Below are positions 18,976 through 28,710 of a DNA stretch of 58,146 nt, in pieces. A model generated the notes under the pieces. It ran no database searches, had not been told where the DNA came from, and saw nothing but the letters and a program-made list of their open reading frames with translations. Each line of letters starts with the position of its first letter. Position 1 is the stretch's first letter. The stretch comes from Candidatus Thorarchaeota archaeon. GTDB lineage: Archaea; Asgardarchaeota; Thorarchaeia; Thorarchaeales; Thorarchaeaceae. The stretch covers positions 1-58,146 of the forward strand of contig JAEOUG010000154.1 in NCBI GenBank assembly GCA_016839445.1, written 5' to 3'. The translations under genes were made by a program, and so were the position numbers.

Positions 18976-19974
18976 ATGAAGGTCCTGGTAACGGGGGCGA
19001 CCGGTTTCATTGGGAGACGTCTATGTCCCCGCATAATAGCGGAAGGTCATTCTCTTCTGGCCATTGTCCGCGGCACAAGCAATCGCGAAGGCTTGCCTGA
19101 GGCTACCGAGTTCAGAGAGGCCGATCTCTTTGACATCGAGGCACTTGAAGAGGCAGTGAAGGATGTTGAAGTAGTCATTCATCTCGCCGCGTATTTCGAT
19201 TTCTACCCCAATGACGTCGATCTCCTCTATCGCGTGAACGTCGAGGGCACTAGGAACCTCATGAACGCGTGTGTAGGTACTTCGGTAAGTCGATTCGTCT
19301 ATTGCTCGACAACAGAGACTATCGGGCCTGTTAGATATCCCCCTGGTAATGAGGACACTGAGCTCAATCCTCAGTTCGATTACTCGAAGAGCAAGGTTCT
19401 GGCGGAGCAGGCTGTTCGTGAGATAAGTCGCGAGACCGGGCTCGACCATATCATCTTGCGTCCCACTGGGATTATGGGCGAAGGGGACCTCTACACCGCC
19501 TTCGAGGCAATTGAAGCCGTAAACGAAGGAGCGCTCCCCGTTCTACCTGGTGATGGAAAGAAGCATCTGATGTACACGCACGTAGATGATGTCGTGGAAG
19601 GATTCGTGAAGGCCATCACTTCTAAGGCGGCTCTCAACAACACAGTGATACTATGCCCGGATGAACCTCTGACCTACAACGAGCTCTTCGAGTTCGTCGG
19701 TGAGTGTCTTGGCGTTGGCATACCCAAGCGCCGAGTTCCTACATCGTTAGCTAAGATTGGAATAGGGCTATTGAGTCCCCTCAAGAACCGAAAGCGGACT
19801 ACGTTCCTCTGGCATATGCAGACAGTCCAGAGCATGGATGAGGATAGGTGGTACCAGAATGACAAGGCGAAGAGACTTCTCTCATGGTCTCCCCAAGTCA
19901 CAATGCGAGATGGTATCAAGAGAGCCATTGAGTGGTACTACGCGAACGGCTTTCTAGAGAAGAAGGGGGCTTAG
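18976..19974 (+). CDS. NAD-dependent epimerase/dehydratase (extended SDR)
   Basis: MKVLVTGATGFIGRRL, DVEVVIHLAA, YSKSK. Confidence 0.9.
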   Translation: MKVLVTGATGFIGRRLCPRIIAEGHSLLAIVRGTSNREGLPEATEFREADLFDIEALEEAVKDVEVVIHLAAYFDFYPNDVDLLYRVNVEGTRNLMNACVGTSVSRFVYCSTTETIGPVRYPPGNEDTELNPQFDYSKSKVLAEQAVREISRETGLDHIILRPTGIMGEGDLYTAFEAIEAVNEGALPVLPGDGKKHLMYTHVDDVVEGFVKAITSKAALNNTVILCPDEPLTYNELFEFVGECLGVGIPKRRVPTSLAKIGIGLLSPLKNRKRTTFLWHMQTVQSMDEDRWYQNDKAKRLLSWSPQVTMRDGIKRAIEWYYANGFLEKKGA

Positions 19975-19976
19975 AG

Positions 19977-21599
19977 GTGGAGCCCACCCTGGGATTCCTT
20001 CTTATAATTCTGCCAATACTTCTGGCCTTCGTGCTTCTTGTCTTCCTGCACCGAGCTGCCGACACTACAGGCGTTGTCGTGTGGCTCCTGACAGTGTTCA
20101 TAGCCATCGTGGCCTTCAACACGGACGCTGGACTGGCAATCGTTGTCAGCTTGGCTGGCATCGTGAAGTCATTTCCGATCTCGTTGATGGTGGCGACATC
20201 CATCCTGATGATGACCTACATGCAGGAAGTGGGAGCACTTCAGCGGCTAATAGTGTTCTTCAAGACTCTAGGTGGAGGGAGTAGACCGATGCAGATAATG
20301 CTGATCAGTCTCGGCCTTGGTCTTTTCCTGGTGGGGATTGGCGCGACGCCTGTGTCCATGCTCCCCCCTGTAATGTTGGCCTTGGGCTTCTCCCCCCTAG
20401 TGGCTGTGGCCTTACCGTCAATAGGATACGATCCTTTGACAACCTTTGCTCTTCTTGCCGTCCCTGTTGATGTCTTCCAGGTCTACTATGGTCAAGCATC
20501 GGGTAGTGAGATTCTCGCCTGGCAAGCTGGGTCTGTGTTCGCGGCCTACATGCCTATCATCACTGTAGGAATCTCTGTTTCTATGCTCTGGATTGCAGGT
20601 GGAAGAAAGCTTCTCTTCAACCGAGAGGGACTTCTTCTGGCTGCACTCTGCGGTGCCACAGCTGGGCTCTCTGCGATTGTCTGCAATCTTCCGTTCGTCA
20701 ACTTGACACGGATCACGAATGTTGTGGCCGGTGCCGTAGTGATTCTGGTCATCTTCCTGTATACCCGTGTAAGGCGCAGGAAGCTCATAGACCGGTCTGA
20801 ACTCACTGAAGAGGACCTTACGATTGAAGGCTCAATGTCTCTTAGAAGAGCGTCTATTCCCTGGCTTGCACTGGTCATCCTGTCTCTGGCCACAACTCTG
20901 ATTGACCCGATCAAGCAATTCCTTTCGCGTGATCTTGATGTGGTCTTCACCTTCGGGCAGGTCCTGATTGGCGGTGATGTGAGACCCTATTCAGTCAGTA
21001 CCAAGTTCATGTGGCAAGCGTACACTCTGATGCTCATCGCCACCCTGGTCTCTGTGCCGTTTCTCTCGAGAGACAGACAAGTACTTGGCAATACAATGAG
21101 GCGCTTCCTCAAGCGGGCTCCTCGGCCCGTCCTTGCGGCAGCAATCTTCTTCGCAATGGCTGAGGTGATGAACTTCAGCGGCTTCACTTTTGTGTCAGGC
21201 GTTATGACTCCACCCTCGGACCCCAGCTCCAATATGATCTACCTTCTAGCCACTGTCACCGCAGGTCTTGGGATTCTGTATCCACTGCTGGCCCCCTTCC
21301 TTGGGCTTCTGGCCGGGTTCATCTCTGGTTCTGAGACCTCTGCCATAGCCATGTTCACGAACTATCACTACCAGGCAAGTACGAGTGTGCTTATTGGCGC
21401 AAATCCCTTGGTTGTTGCAGCCTCCAACGGGATTGGTGGCGGCTTAGCAAGTGTGTTGAGCCCTGCTAAGATTCAGAATGCTGCAGCAGTCATTGATCAG
21501 ATAGGGATTGAAGGTCAAGTCATCCGATATGGCACAGTTGTTGCTCTACTGATGACCTTGGCGACTGCAGTGCTTACCTTCATCTGGGCCTTCTCGTGA
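19977..21599 (+). CDS. LctP-family permease (L-lactate permease-like)
   Basis: Multi-TM; GVVVWLLTVFIAIVAFNTDAGLAI, LGLFLVGIGATPVSMLPPVMLALGFSP, GLLAGFISGSETSAIAMFTNYH, LSPAKIQNAAAV; GTG start proposed at 19977 (ORF track starts 19932). Confidence 0.8.
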   Translation: MEPTLGFLLIILPILLAFVLLVFLHRAADTTGVVVWLLTVFIAIVAFNTDAGLAIVVSLAGIVKSFPISLMVATSILMMTYMQEVGALQRLIVFFKTLGGGSRPMQIMLISLGLGLFLVGIGATPVSMLPPVMLALGFSPLVAVALPSIGYDPLTTFALLAVPVDVFQVYYGQASGSEILAWQAGSVFAAYMPIITVGISVSMLWIAGGRKLLFNREGLLLAALCGATAGLSAIVCNLPFVNLTRITNVVAGAVVILVIFLYTRVRRRKLIDRSELTEEDLTIEGSMSLRRASIPWLALVILSLATTLIDPIKQFLSRDLDVVFTFGQVLIGGDVRPYSVSTKFMWQAYTLMLIATLVSVPFLSRDRQVLGNTMRRFLKRAPRPVLAAAIFFAMAEVMNFSGFTFVSGVMTPPSDPSSNMIYLLATVTAGLGILYPLLAPFLGLLAGFISGSETSAIAMFTNYHYQASTSVLIGANPLVVAASNGIGGGLASVLSPAKIQNAAAVIDQIGIEGQVIRYGTVVALLMTLATAVLTFIWAFS

Positions 21600-21656
21600 C
21601 GACACGCTCTCTTCCGTTTGCCTGTCGAATAGGTTTTATACTTAGATGAAGAAAAG

Positions 21657-22106
21657 ATGAACGGAGGAGATTCGTTGAGTCAAGAAGATGTAGCTAAGCC
21701 TGCAGAAGCAGGCAAGATGATTGGCAGTCTCTATGGTGTCCTTGTATTCTTCCTTTCTGTCATGCTGTTCCTTTCGACCTTCTTCTCTACCCTTCCAGGC
21801 GATGTGATAAACCGCACCTACAGCCTTGTGTTTGTCATCGGATGCTTGATTGTGCTCATGGGGACAGAGCTGGCAAGGATGATGTACAAGAATGGCATGA
21901 CGATTGTCGGCTTCCTGGGGTTCTTGGTGTTCAACCTGATGATGGTTCTCCTGGCAGTTGCCATCTTCGCTGATATAGTTGGCCCAACCCCATATGGCGA
22001 TGCCATCGGGATCCTACTTGCTCTGATTGTAGGTTCGGTCGCGTGGTATGCAATCCTTCTGCTTTGGATGGTATATCACTGGTGGAAGTCTAGGCAGGTT
22101 CCGTGA
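21657..22106 (+). CDS. Predicted four-TM membrane protein
   Basis: Hydrophobic segments; upstream TATA-like ggttttatac. Confidence 0.65.
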   Translation: MNGGDSLSQEDVAKPAEAGKMIGSLYGVLVFFLSVMLFLSTFFSTLPGDVINRTYSLVFVIGCLIVLMGTELARMMYKNGMTIVGFLGFLVFNLMMVLLAVAIFADIVGPTPYGDAIGILLALIVGSVAWYAILLLWMVYHWWKSRQVP

Positions 22107-22259
22107 AGCAGCTACCCAATTGAAGGCGAGAGTTACATATTGCCAGCAGCGGTTCAACTGAACACTCGGCTGTCGCTTTCGGGAAGGTTAAAACGGACGA
22201 GGGCAGCAGGGAATCGCAGTCTAGGACCCATACCTAGGCTAGCTATGAGTGCTTGACCG

Positions 22260-22907
22260 ATGTCGGATAATCATCTCACATACTGGCGTGGCAATAGCTT
22301 CTACATCAACCCCACTTCAGAGTGCACCAATGACTGCCTGTTCTGTGTTAGGCAGTTCAGTGATGGGGTCTTCAATTTCAACCTTCGACTTGCTCGAGAC
22401 CCCACACCCGAGGAAATGGCCACTGCAATTGAGGAGACGCTGAGTGATCAGTACGAAGAGGCCGCGATTGTCGGATTTGGGGAACCACTGCTCAACCTTG
22501 AAACCACCCTCGCCGCAATCAATGTGGTGAAGCGAATCACAGATATTCCTGTCCGAATGGACACGAATGGTCAAGGGCTACTGATTCATCCTGAGAGGGA
22601 CGTCATTGATGAGCTGGCCGACGCAGGCCTGGATAGAGTCCAAGTGTCTCTGAATGCTCAGGATCCTGACACCTACCTGAGGCTATGCAGACCGAAGTTC
22701 GGGAGGGCTACCTACGAATCAATCATCGATTTCGCTGAGCGATGCAAGGAGCGGATGACTGTTGAGTTGTCAGCAGTAGACATTCCCGGCGTTGATATCG
22801 ACGCATGTAGAGGAATAGCCGAGAGGATTGGAGTTCGCTTCAGGGTCAGGGTGTTCAAGGGTCCAGAAGGTGCATTGGAGGGCATTCTGAGGACTCTCTC
22901 AGAGTGA
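22260..22907 (+). CDS. Radical SAM domain protein
   Basis: CxxxCxxC motif in TSECTNDCLFC; GFGEPLLN; RMDTNGQG. Confidence 0.88.
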   Translation: MSDNHLTYWRGNSFYINPTSECTNDCLFCVRQFSDGVFNFNLRLARDPTPEEMATAIEETLSDQYEEAAIVGFGEPLLNLETTLAAINVVKRITDIPVRMDTNGQGLLIHPERDVIDELADAGLDRVQVSLNAQDPDTYLRLCRPKFGRATYESIIDFAERCKERMTVELSAVDIPGVDIDACRGIAERIGVRFRVRVFKGPEGALEGILRTLSE

Positions 22908-22949
22908 CTCTGGCAAACAACTATAACTCGAAAGTCAGTTCCTCTCGAC

Positions 22950-23789
22950 ATGGCTCTTGAAGAACTGGCCACAGGCGTCTACGCAGATACTTCTGGAGAA
23001 AACGGTGGAAACACTGGGGCAATTGTCTTGCCCAAAGAGATAGTCGCAGTCGACGCAGGTACTGCCCACACACTAACAAGAAACAACGCTGAGTTCCTGG
23101 AGAGGAGTCATGGGCTGCGGATTGGTAAGCTCATCTACACCCACTCACACAGCGACCATGTATTCGGGGCACAGGCCTACCCTGATGCAACTGTGATCGG
23201 TTCCACAGAGATGTTTCGACGATGTGAGGAGAACATGAAGTCGAACTGGCGTCTTGATTCTCTTCTGGCAACGTACAAGAGTGTTAAGGATGAACGCCCT
23301 GTTCTCTGGCAGGCCCTTCAGGATCTTGATATCCGTCTGCCTGACATCACTTTTGATGACGAGATTAGGATTGGCGAAGAGAGCGAGATTGTCGTCCGGT
23401 GGACTGGAGGTCATACCTCTGGGTCCGCTATTGTCGTCGTTCCGTCTCACAAGATCGCATTCGTTGGAGACCTCATCTTTCAAGGGCAATTCCCGTATGC
23501 AGGTGACCCTACCTGCAGTCCCGACAAGTGGATTGAGGCTCTGGATTCCATTGCTGAGGAACCCTATGGGGTCGTTGTACCGGGGCATGGTAAGATCTGC
23601 TCCGTGAGAGATGTTGCCGAATATGCCTCCAATCTCAGGAAACTGCGTGAATCAGTGAAGCAGGGGATTTCAGACGGCATATCACCTGAAGAATTCATAG
23701 AGTTGGGAATGTACCCTGATGCCTGGAAAGAGGGTCTTGAAAGATGGGGACTTGTTTCGGTGAGGCACTGGTACGAGTTCTACCGATGA
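22950..23789 (+). CDS. Metallo-beta-lactamase fold hydrolase
   Basis: YTHSHSDHVFG (HxHxDH), GGHTSGS, FVGDLIF, VPGHG. Confidence 0.92.
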   Translation: MALEELATGVYADTSGENGGNTGAIVLPKEIVAVDAGTAHTLTRNNAEFLERSHGLRIGKLIYTHSHSDHVFGAQAYPDATVIGSTEMFRRCEENMKSNWRLDSLLATYKSVKDERPVLWQALQDLDIRLPDITFDDEIRIGEESEIVVRWTGGHTSGSAIVVVPSHKIAFVGDLIFQGQFPYAGDPTCSPDKWIEALDSIAEEPYGVVVPGHGKICSVRDVAEYASNLRKLRESVKQGISDGISPEEFIELGMYPDAWKEGLERWGLVSVRHWYEFYR

Positions 23790-23855
23790 GGCTGCCCATG
23801 CGGATAACGTTATAATCACTCAGGGAAACAGCGAGCTACACACGGAGGCTCGCAA

Positions 23856-25028
23856 GTGGCCATAGATGACGACCATTATAGTCAGGTGATTAGCTACCCC
23901 ACCTTCACCGAGCTCCATGCAGTGATATCTCTAAGATTCGAGGTCGAAATGAGTCTTCTTGAATACGGGATGCCAACCTTCGTGGTCAAATGGGCAGGCG
24001 GCGTCATTCCTGACAACAAGGAGCAGGAAGCTGTTTTCAGGGACATCGAAGAGCAGACCGAGCGTCTCAAGGTCTGGCCGGTCGTCAGATGGAGAAACAA
24101 AGCCGAAGGCGAGTATGTCATGCGCTTTGTGCCTATCCAGAAGCAGCCCGAGGGGGACCGAAGGATCAACTACGCGTTGTTTATTGCCACGCTTGCTAGC
24201 ATTGCTCTTGCTGGCTTCCTTCAGGCAACACAACCTGTGTTCCTCTCCATATTCTATCCTCTTGGCGTTTCTATCTGGGACATCCTGTTTGTCACGGGGA
24301 CGTTCATTCTGGCACTTATGGGGATCATATTCACTCACGAGATGGGCCACTACAAGATGAGTCAGCGAAGGAAGATAGAGGCATCTCTGCCATACTTCAT
24401 TCCGGGTCTGCCTTGGATAGGCGGAACCTTTGGTGCTTTCATCTCGCAGAAAAGCCCCCCAAAGAATCGAGAAGACCTCATAGACATGGGACTCGCTGGA
24501 CCGTTTGCCGGGTTCGCTATCACGCTGATAGTACTTGTCATAGGGTACCTGATGTCGGTACCTGTGACTGCTGACCAACTGATAGCAATCGGTGAGAGAT
24601 TCCCCAGCCAGTCTGCCTCTCTGCCTGTGCCTCTGCTGTTCTCTCTCATGGACTTCATATTTGTAGATTTCATACCCAGAGGTGGCACATTGTTCATCCA
24701 TCCGATTGCCTTCGCCGCATGGGTTGGTATGCTTGTGACGTCATTGAACCTCTTCCCCGTCGCGCAGCTCGATGGGGGACACGCACTGCGCGCCATTGTG
24801 CCTGCGAAGATTCACAAGCAGATTGGATGGGTGGCCCTCGTCATTCTGTTGCTGTTTGGCTACATCTTGATGGCAGTGCTGATAATAGCGCTCTCTGCCG
24901 GAGGTGGCCATCCCGGTCCACTAAATGACACAGTGCCGGTCTCAAAGGCTCGTGTTGTGCTCTTCGTGCTTGCCATGATTGTCCTGGTATTGTGCATACC
25001 TCCACTATGGCAGATGGGTCTGTTCTAA
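23856..25028 (+). CDS. Site-2 protease (M50) family intramembrane metalloprotease
   Basis: IFTHEMGHYKMS (HExxH), PFAGF, NLFPVAQLDGGHALRA; multi-TM. Confidence 0.9.
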   Translation: MAIDDDHYSQVISYPTFTELHAVISLRFEVEMSLLEYGMPTFVVKWAGGVIPDNKEQEAVFRDIEEQTERLKVWPVVRWRNKAEGEYVMRFVPIQKQPEGDRRINYALFIATLASIALAGFLQATQPVFLSIFYPLGVSIWDILFVTGTFILALMGIIFTHEMGHYKMSQRRKIEASLPYFIPGLPWIGGTFGAFISQKSPPKNREDLIDMGLAGPFAGFAITLIVLVIGYLMSVPVTADQLIAIGERFPSQSASLPVPLLFSLMDFIFVDFIPRGGTLFIHPIAFAAWVGMLVTSLNLFPVAQLDGGHALRAIVPAKIHKQIGWVALVILLLFGYILMAVLIIALSAGGGHPGPLNDTVPVSKARVVLFVLAMIVLVLCIPPLWQMGLF

Positions 25029-25092
25029 GGCGGATGGATTTACCCGGAAGATATACATTGCACACCGTTTGACTGCCTGCTAGGTTAGACAG

Positions 25093-26247
25093 ATGGGAGC
25101 AAGACGATTCGCAGGACCGGTCTTCATGTTTGTGGGTGGGACAGCTGTAGCGATACAGCTGATACTCCTTGTAACGCGCTCTTTCCCGCCCTCTACGCCA
25201 CTCCCCGACTTCATGAGTTCCATTCTTGGATTGACTCCCAGTCTTGGTCTTGACTTGGTCACCGTTATCATCGTCGCGTTTCCAATCCTCTTCCTGGAGT
25301 ACATCTTGGCCGCGGTTCCCGTTGCGGTTTTGATACTCTTCATCACTAAGGTTGTGAAGAGCACTCGATACGAACTCAACATAATGAACATCGGAAAGGA
25401 CTTCAATGGCACTCAGATGGTTCGGAGAGCAGCTGCACCCGCGCTCTTCAGCGTAGCCTCCGCTCAGATGTTCAGGGACCCCCTCAAGATGTTCGTATTC
25501 GGAACGACTGATGTCGTTTCTCTTGTGCCACTTGAAGTACAGCCTCTGGTACCCATAGTGATCTCACTGATGACATCACTAGTCTTCATGCCGATCGCCC
25601 TGCTTCTATTCATGCCCACTTGGGTGCTGAACGACGCTGGTGTTGTCACTCATCTCAAGTCAGACAATCTCAATCTGCGCCAATGCCCGGATACGCAAGG
25701 CGTGGGCCGGTGGATTGCTAATATGCTTGGAGGGTACGCTCTGCTCGCATTTCCCATTACAATGTTCATATCTCAATTCTACGAACCTATCATCCTTCCA
25801 CTGATGCAGGGCGGGACTGCCGCTGAAACCCTTCTCCAAGAAGGGGTGCTGTTCTATTATGTGACTCTAGGTCTCCTTTGGACAATCGGCTTGCCTTTCT
25901 TTGTGATGGCTTTCATTCTACCTGTGATAATGCTGAACGAACGAATGCAGGAGAGGTCAACCATCAGAATTCTGCGTATCACTCAACGGCTTGGAGCTAA
26001 GATCATCAGAAAGGAAGAGATACGGGAGATAAAGCGTCCAACGATGCTTGGGAGTATTGAGGAGAGCGCGAATGTTGAGGCCTGGGCAATAGCCAGCGGT
26101 CAGGAAGTTGTGGTGTCCGCTAAGAGCGCCAAGAAGAGCAAGGACGAACCCAAGAAGGAGAAGAAGAGCGGCAAGAAGCCCGACAAGAGGAAGGCTGACA
26201 AGAAGAAGACTGACAAGAAGCAACCGGCAAAGAAGGGCAAGAAGTAG
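25093..26247 (+). CDS. Multi-TM membrane protein with Lys-rich C-terminal tail
   Basis: Hydrophobic segments then KKSKDEPKKEKKSGKKPDKRKADKKKTDKKQPAKKGKK. Confidence 0.75.
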   Translation: MGARRFAGPVFMFVGGTAVAIQLILLVTRSFPPSTPLPDFMSSILGLTPSLGLDLVTVIIVAFPILFLEYILAAVPVAVLILFITKVVKSTRYELNIMNIGKDFNGTQMVRRAAAPALFSVASAQMFRDPLKMFVFGTTDVVSLVPLEVQPLVPIVISLMTSLVFMPIALLLFMPTWVLNDAGVVTHLKSDNLNLRQCPDTQGVGRWIANMLGGYALLAFPITMFISQFYEPIILPLMQGGTAAETLLQEGVLFYYVTLGLLWTIGLPFFVMAFILPVIMLNERMQERSTIRILRITQRLGAKIIRKEEIREIKRPTMLGSIEESANVEAWAIASGQEVVVSAKSAKKSKDEPKKEKKSGKKPDKRKADKKKTDKKQPAKKGKK

Positions 26248-26250
26248 ATT

Positions 26251-26469
26251 CTAGCTGTTCTCGTGCCTGTCCAGGGCCTCTTGCTTGTCCAGCGCCAAAC
26301 GGATGGACTCTCTCACGAATGCAGGAAAGGACTTCCATGAATCCTTTCTGTCCAGCTTCTCGAATCTTTCCTGTAGAGCCTTTGGGACTCGAACCATGGT
26401 GTCGGGCAAGAGAACAACCTCGAAGAACGTTCTAGTTGCAGGTTTTGCTGTCATAGATGGGGTAGACAC
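26251..26469 (-). CDS. Ribbon-helix-helix (CopG-like) DNA-binding protein
   Basis: TFFEVVLLPDTMVRVPKALQERFEKL...WKSFPAFVRESIRLALDKQEA: beta strand followed by two helices. Confidence 0.65.
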   Translation of the reverse strand: MSTPSMTAKPATRTFFEVVLLPDTMVRVPKALQERFEKLDRKDSWKSFPAFVRESIRLALDKQEALDRHENS

Positions 26470-26483
26470 ATTTATAACATTTC

Positions 26484-26500
26484 GTATACAAGAGGTATAC
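26484..26500. promoter_or_regulatory. Candidate RHH operator: two GTATAC palindromes 11 bp apart, downstream of tttataac TATA-like box
   Basis: tttataacatttcGTATACaagagGTATACaggtgttaacATG between divergent genes 26469(-) and 26511(+). Confidence 0.5.
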
Positions 26501-26510
26501 AGGTGTTAAC

Positions 26511-26825
26511 ATGAGTGCAGTGGAGAGTCCGAAACCCAGTGGTGACGCCTCTTCGTCGCTTTATCCTCAGGTGACTCCAGCAAAGAAGAAGCTGTTCAGT
26601 CGACTGCGGAATGAGAAGGAGAAGAAGGTCACTCACCAGCCGGTCTCAATGGGCTGCTACAACTGCAGTCACTATCTGAGCGCCTTCACGTACTGGAAGC
26701 CCTCCCCGTGCGCTAACTGCGTGAGGTCCCCTGAGTTCTCGTTCAGGCTCAACCGCTCGCACCTTGTTGACAACTGGGAGCAAATCTCGAGTAGACTGGC
26801 TTCACGGATGAACGTCCTGTACTAG
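26511..26825 (+). CDS. Small Cys-pair (zinc-binding-like) protein
   Basis: GCYNCSHYLSAFTYWKPSPCANC; ORF with TATA-like element upstream. Confidence 0.6.
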   Translation: MSAVESPKPSGDASSSLYPQVTPAKKKLFSRLRNEKEKKVTHQPVSMGCYNCSHYLSAFTYWKPSPCANCVRSPEFSFRLNRSHLVDNWEQISSRLASRMNVLY

Positions 26826-26987
26826 CTCTTCCCTCCGATTCTAGTCGTCGTGTTTTCTCCAGGCTCGGTTGGCAGGCTCGTGTCCTTCTCCCGGCTTTCA
26901 GATTCCGCTTCTGATTCATGGAGTCTGCCGCCGAGCGACATCACAACTGGTTCTTGGTCAGTTCCTGATTCTGTGCGTGGTATATTC

Positions 26988-27896
26988 TCAGCCAGTGATG
27001 AGCTTGACGATCAACACAGCAAGGATAGGAAACACGACTCCTGCGCAACATAAGGTAATGCAGAAATTGCCATAGTGTCTCTTGAACCAAGCCACTCCGG
27101 CTCCGCTGGCCACTGCTTCGCTCCCGTTCAGCACAGCGAACCGTTCCCTGTATTCAGGATTCTTGATGACAACCTTCCATGAGGGCACTTCAACGTCAGA
27201 TAGTACAGCAAGATAGACCTGTACATGTTCACGGATGGGGCACTTCTTCCTCTCTGAAAAGGCGTAGTACAGAAATCCTGGAACCCCCGCCATGGCCACG
27301 TAGATGATTATCGCTGTTATGGACGGGAAGTAGAGGTTGTATGCTGGAACCCACGAAATGAACGGAACGAGACTTGGAAAGAATGGGAACACGAAGGCCA
27401 TGATCAAACCTACGATCAGCAGAGCGAGAGTGATTCTCTCGGGGTTTCTGAGTTTCTCTTCAGTTTTTCGAAGACATTCAGGACAGAGATATCCCTCAGC
27501 TACCAAGCGGTGTGTTGCTGTTTGCCTGGTGTAGCCCAAGTAAACAGATTGGCTCTGGGTATGAAGGTAGCTGTACTTGGTTAGCTCGCCTCCACCTCCA
27601 CATGCAACGCATGCGACGGGCCACTCGATCTTCGCAAACCCGCCACCTCCCGGAGGCTCGGTTATCATGGCTCTTCCTTCGCCTATTGTCAATACATCGA
27701 TTCGCTCGGCGATGAGCAGGGCGTCGCCTTTGTATGTGATCCGAACGATGGACCCGTCTGGTGGGACTCGTCCTTCAGTGTCTCTTGTGACCCTGATTCT
27801 AGTCACACCTTCAGATGTTTCAACGGCAATTGTGCCGTATTCGAAGCCGTCTGTCTCCCCGAGCTCAGCATTGACAATTCTCCCCTCAAGCTCCAC
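26988..27896 (-). CDS. Membrane protein with N-terminal OB/beta-like domain and Cys motifs
   Basis: CVACGGGGE...CPECL Cys pairs, central TM pair, C-terminal TM. Confidence 0.65.
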   Translation of the reverse strand: MELEGRIVNAELGETDGFEYGTIAVETSEGVTRIRVTRDTEGRVPPDGSIVRITYKGDALLIAERIDVLTIGEGRAMITEPPGGGGFAKIEWPVACVACGGGGELTKYSYLHTQSQSVYLGYTRQTATHRLVAEGYLCPECLRKTEEKLRNPERITLALLIVGLIMAFVFPFFPSLVPFISWVPAYNLYFPSITAIIIYVAMAGVPGFLYYAFSERKKCPIREHVQVYLAVLSDVEVPSWKVVIKNPEYRERFAVLNGSEAVASGAGVAWFKRHYGNFCITLCCAGVVFPILAVLIVKLITG

Positions 27897-27976
27897 TGCA
27901 GCTCCTCCCTATGGATTCTGGCTTAACAGACTGCCCATCCGCGTAATAAACCACTTGGCGGCAAAAAGGAATAGAG

Positions 27977-28002
27977 GGAGTCCCCTCTCTGAGGGGAACT
28001 CC
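27977..28002 (-). terminator. Terminator-like hairpin downstream of TBP gene
   Basis: ggagtcccctc-tct-gaggggaactcc stem with one bulge; on the minus strand followed by a T-rich tract (cctttttgcc). Confidence 0.5.
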
Positions 28003-28011
28003 TTAATCAGA

Positions 28012-28629
28012 CTACCAGTCGTCTTCTTCTTCGTAGGTGACGCCCCAGTCTTCTCCTTCTGGGATTCTCATGACGCCTAGTTCGAGAAGCCGGTCCATGA
28101 CCTTCTCGGCAGCCTCGTCAATCTGCGGTTCGAACTTCGCGCCCGTAATGACGAGCTTTCCTGAACCAAACAGCAGAATGACCACCTTGGGGTCTCGCAT
28201 CCTGTATATGAGGCCTGGAAACTGCTCAGGTTCGTAAAGGGTGTTCTCGAGCTTCATGGCGGCCAGTTCGAGGTTAAGCTCCGCGCCCAAGCTGGCGCTA
28301 GCTACGATGTTCTGAACAACGATGATTGGCTTGCCGGTAATCTCTATTCCAGCTTCCTTGATGTTCTTCACGATCTTGTGTACAGCCCGCTTGGCTTCCT
28401 TCTCACTCTTGGCCCCCGTACACACCATTTTCCCGCTGTTGAAAATCAGCGTGGCTGTCTTGGGCTTCTTGAGTCTGTAGACAAGTCCGGGAAACTGCTC
28501 TGGATCGAATTCCACATTGGGCATGGTAGCCGCAATCTCGTCGAGATCCAGCCTCTGGTTGAGAATCACAGAGGCAACGACGTTCTCTATCTTGGTAACT
28601 GGGCTTGGCCTCGGCACTTCTTGGTCCAA
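28012..28629 (-). CDS. tbp: TATA-box-binding protein
   Basis: Two direct repeats: KIENVVASVILNQRLDLDEIA...FPGLVYRLKKPKTATLIFNSGKMVCTGAKS and VQNIVASASLGAELNLELAA...FPGLIYRMRDPKVVILLFGSGKLVITGAK; acidic C-tail. Confidence 0.97.
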   Translation of the reverse strand: MDQEVPRPSPVTKIENVVASVILNQRLDLDEIAATMPNVEFDPEQFPGLVYRLKKPKTATLIFNSGKMVCTGAKSEKEAKRAVHKIVKNIKEAGIEITGKPIIVVQNIVASASLGAELNLELAAMKLENTLYEPEQFPGLIYRMRDPKVVILLFGSGKLVITGAKFEPQIDEAAEKVMDRLLELGVMRIPEGEDWGVTYEEEDDW

Positions 28630-28636
28630 CTCCGGC

Positions 28637-28655
28637 CCTTATAAAGTATATAAGG
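28637..28655. repeat. Inverted repeat CCTTATA-aagta-TATAAGG immediately upstream of TBP start
   Basis: 7-bp perfect arms, 5-nt centre, 7 bp upstream of the TBP ATG. Confidence 0.6.
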
Positions 28656-28710
28656 AACGAGGAGGGCTGTTAAAAATCCCTTTTAAGTCTGATGTAAGGA
28701 CGGCTACAGG

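Noticed and set aside
23931-24701. 256-aa minus-strand ORF
   Set aside because: Antisense to the M50 protease gene with HExxH and LDGGH motifs; judged spurious.
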